DNA of 33,619 nt, taken from Acidimicrobiales bacterium (GTDB lineage: Bacteria > Actinomycetota > Acidimicrobiia > Acidimicrobiales > CADCSY01). The stretch spans positions 1 to 33,619 of the forward strand of contig DATKDW010000007.1 of assembly GCA_035512495.1 (NCBI GenBank), given 5' to 3'. Positions 31,508 to 33,619 of the stretch are shown piece after piece. The position numbers were made by a program, and so were the translations under genes. The notes beneath the pieces are model-generated. The model saw only the letters and a program-made list of their open reading frames with translations. It was not told the origin of the DNA and ran no database searches. Each line of letters begins with the position of its first letter. Within the stretch, counting starts at the first letter, position 1.

Positions 31508-33055
31508 TCAGAGCCGGTCCAGCGCCTCGCTGACCAGGCGACCGAGCGCTTCGAGCACCTCGATCTCGTCGGGGCCGAAGGTCCGAGACTCGCGGAAGCC
31601 GATGGCCAGCGCTCCCCTGGTCGTGTCGCTGCGCACCGGGACGACCGCCAGGGCCTCGCTGTCGATCCGGGGGCTGTCGAGGAAGACCGGGAACCGGGCG
31701 ACGAGCTCGTCACCGGTCCGGAGGTAGACACCCCGGCCGGTCCGGATGACCTCACCCGCTGGGGTGTCGTCGGTGATGGGGAAGGTGGCCCAACGGCCGC
31801 GCACGTCGTCCTCGTAGTTCACTGCGGCAACCAGCTCGACGGTGACGCCGTCGGGGGCGAGGATGCACAGCGACCCGTCGACGGCGCCCATGTCGTCACC
31901 GGCCGCCACAAGGGCCTCGGCGACCTGGCGGTGGTCGGTGGCGGCCCTCAGGGCCACTCGTGCGACAGCGAGCCAGCCTCCGTCGGTCACGCCGGGCACC
32001 GCCGCCGCGGCCACCGCCGCGCTCGCAAGGCGGGCCGCGGCCGCCACCGCCGGGTCGTCGGCCGGCACGACAGGGAAGGGGCAGGGCGTCGGGGGAGCCC
32101 CCCCGACCTGGCGACCGATCTCGTCGACCGCCCACCGACGGAACGCCATGATCTCCGACGGCGGGGCCAGGCACAGGAGCTCGCCGCGGACCGAGAGCTC
32201 GGTGATGCGCTCGAGGACGTCGAGGAAGCCCCGCAGCACCTCGACCCCGACGGGGCTGACCGGGAAGGAGACGTCGAGAAGCCGCTCGTGGCGCTCCACT
32301 GCCGCCCTGGCCGCCACACGGAACGGGTCGCGCACCTCCGCGGTCAAGGTCACGAACCGGGAGGCCACGTCGACGATGTCGGGTGGGAGCGAGGAGGGAA
32401 GGGAGGTGACGGCGAGCTCCCGGACGAGGTCGTCGAGCTGGGCGGCGGCGGTCAGCACGAGGCGCACGGGCACGCCGGGCACCCTGACCACCGTGCCGGA
32501 CGGCGTCCCTGTCGGCGCACCCGCCGTCGGCGCCTCCGCCGCCTCCGTCTGGCCCTCACCGCCGGTGGCCAGCTCCGCCCACACGACCTTGCCATCGCCG
32601 GAGACCTCGGCCCCCCAGCGGTCCGACACGGCCTCGACGACCGTCATCCCCCGGCCCGTCATGGTCTCCACGTCGAGGTCGGTGAGGCCGCCGGCGAGGT
32701 CGTCGACGTCGTCGAGCTGGAGCAGCTCGAGAAGCCCGGTACCGGAGGTGACCGGCATGCGGTCGGCGACCTCGTCCCGGACCTCGATGCGCACACCGAT
32801 GCCGGTCGGCCCGATGGCGATCTCGATGTCGCTACCGGTGTGGATCACGGCGTTCGTTACAAGCTCGGAGAGGAGCAGCTCGACGTCGTCGAGCAGGTGG
32901 CCACAGCCGAGCTCGTCGAGCACCTCCCGCGCCCAGCGGCGGGCGGTGGCGATGGCCGCTGCGCCCTCGGCGGCGGCGATGGCGAGGCTGGCGGCGGGCG
33001 AGGGCTTCCGACCGCGAGCCGGTCGCCCTCGCTCGTCGTGATCCTCGTGCGCCAC
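31508..33055 (-). CDS. RsbW-like ATPase fused to a GAF domain
   Basis: A 515-residue soluble regulator. Residues about 25-165 form a histidine-kinase-type ATPase of the SpoIIAB/RsbW anti-sigma class: the N box is ELVTNAVIHTG with Asn68, then VRDEV with Asp94, and the glycine-rich box GRGMTVVEAVSDRWG (134-148). A middle helical region (about 190-340) has no clear fold. The C-terminal GAF sensor domain (about 345-515) includes SLCILAPDG and the closing ALAIGFRESRTFGPDEIEVLEALGRLV. No PP2C phosphatase domain is present. It probably controls a sigma factor or STAS partner in response to a GAF ligand, by inference. GTG 33055 follows GGAGGCGAG. Confidence 0.85.
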   Translation of the reverse strand: MAHEDHDERGRPARGRKPSPAASLAIAAAEGAAAIATARRWAREVLDELGCGHLLDDVELLLSELVTNAVIHTGSDIEIAIGPTGIGVRIEVRDEVADRMPVTSGTGLLELLQLDDVDDLAGGLTDLDVETMTGRGMTVVEAVSDRWGAEVSGDGKVVWAELATGGEGQTEAAEAPTAGAPTGTPSGTVVRVPGVPVRLVLTAAAQLDDLVRELAVTSLPSSLPPDIVDVASRFVTLTAEVRDPFRVAARAAVERHERLLDVSFPVSPVGVEVLRGFLDVLERITELSVRGELLCLAPPSEIMAFRRWAVDEIGRQVGGAPPTPCPFPVVPADDPAVAAAARLASAAVAAAAVPGVTDGGWLAVARVALRAATDHRQVAEALVAAGDDMGAVDGSLCILAPDGVTVELVAAVNYEDDVRGRWATFPITDDTPAGEVIRTGRGVYLRTGDELVARFPVFLDSPRIDSEALAVVPVRSDTTRGALAIGFRESRTFGPDEIEVLEALGRLVSEALDRL

Positions 33056-33164
33056 CTCGCCTCCTCAACGCTGCGCGCAGGTGCCACGACTCTAGGCCGG
33101 TGTCGATTGTAAACCCTCCGCGGTACGAGCGCGCCTGCAGCTCGAAGAGCGCGGCGATCCTGAC

Positions 33165-33619
33165 CTAGCCGCTCCCTGGATACGAGTCGGGATCGCGTGG
33201 GTCGGTGCCGTGGGCCTCTTCCTTCTTGTTGCTGTAGCCGTCACCGTCGATGTCGGGGTCACACGCGTCGCCCCTGCCGTCGCCATCCATGTCGGCCTGA
33301 TCGGGGTTGTGGTGCTTGGGGCAGTTGTCGAGGTGGTCGGAGATGCCGTCGCCGTCGCGGTCGCGGTCCGGGCTGCCGCCGCCCTTGCCGGCCGTGACGG
33401 TCCGGGTCTCCGTGGCGACGACCTCGCCGTCGTCCTCCCACCTGATGTCCAGCTCGTGGGTGCCCCGGGGCAGCTCCACCGTGATGGCGAAGTCACCGGA
33501 GCCGTAGGCGGTGTCGATGGCCTGGCTGCCGACGACTGCGCCGTCCACGTAGATCCGGACGTGCTCCGTGGCGACGGGACAGCCGTCGGTGCCGTCGCCG
33601 GTCGCGTCCTGGCAGTCGT
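33165..33619 (-). CDS. C-terminus of a secreted protein with thrombospondin type-3 repeats
   Basis: The gene continues beyond the right end of the window; 151 residues are visible. [15 protein letters not shown] stretch comes first, then a beta-rich segment ([13 protein letters not shown] through [11 protein letters not shown]). Calcium-binding Asp repeats follow: [28 protein letters not shown] and [12 protein letters not shown]. The protein ends DPDSYPGSG. These repeats are those of thrombospondin type-3 and OmpA-like extracellular proteins, so it should be exported and bind calcium at the cell surface. The role is unknown because the N-terminus is missing. It is co-directional with the GAF-ATPase gene, 109 bases upstream of it. 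Confidence 0.85.
   Translation of the reverse strand, partial: DCQDATGDGTDGCPVATEHVRIYVDGAVVGSQAIDTAYGSGDFAITVELPRGTHELDIRWEDDGEVVATETRTVTAGKGGGSPDRDRDGDGISDHLDNCPKHHNPDQADMDGDGRGDACDPDIDGDGYSNKKEEAHGTDPRDPDSYPGSG

Overview
This is a very GC-rich window (GC-ending codons dominate, roughly 70% or more by eye) from what looks like an actinobacterium. The tadA/tRNA-Ser junction, the Xse/prenyl-synthase/SURF1 run, RsbW-like and STAS regulators, and several genes whose -10 box sits only 6-8 bases before the start codon (leaderless transcription) all fit Actinomycetota. Acidimicrobiia (Iamia/Ilumatobacter-like) is my best guess, by inference only. There is no insertion sequence, phage gene, CRISPR array or rRNA. 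No gap between genes exceeds 300 bases.

Layout. 1-325: end of tadA and a tRNA-Ser(CGA). 422-4119 (minus strand): an unrecognised helical protein, a secreted alpha/beta-hydrolase with a strong terminator behind it and two palindromes in front of it, and endonuclease IV. 4249-10185 (plus): a 1,978-residue membrane protein made of flippase-PAP2-kinase-flippase-PAP2-kinase-flippase domains, the most unusual item here. 10269-12717: a low-molecular-weight protein phosphatase that seems to start at ATC, divergent from a PAS-PAS-GGDEF protein, then a STAS-domain protein. 12721-16813 (minus): NfeD-type membrane protease, SPFH/stomatin protein and an SLC13-type transporter in a row. 16874-19254: an SRPBCC protein, a decayed gene remnant and a GH36 alpha-galactosidase.

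19364-24014: a metallo-beta-lactamase-fold hydrolase divergent from xseA, xseB, a polyprenyl diphosphate synthase and SURF1. 24202-28098: an HrpA-type DEAH helicase. 28114-31491: a small membrane protein, a beta-carbonic anhydrase, a second PAS-GGDEF protein and a flavin-binding pyridoxamine-oxidase-like protein. 31508-33055 (minus): an RsbW-like ATPase fused to a GAF domain. 33165 to the window end (minus): the C-terminus of a secreted protein with calcium-binding thrombospondin type-3 repeats.

Themes. Most genes are chromosomal housekeeping or signalling genes. Exonuclease VII subunits sit beside isoprenoid synthesis and cytochrome oxidase assembly. Signalling is well represented: two diguanylate cyclases with product-inhibition sites, a STAS protein with aspartate where the phosphorylated serine should be, and an anti-sigma-like ATPase. 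The large membrane protein combines on one chain the three activities expected of a lipid-carrier cycle (flip, dephosphorylate, phosphorylate); its substrate is unknown. It appears to have grown by duplication of a PAP2-kinase-flippase unit, after which the first kinase copy lost its catalytic residues.
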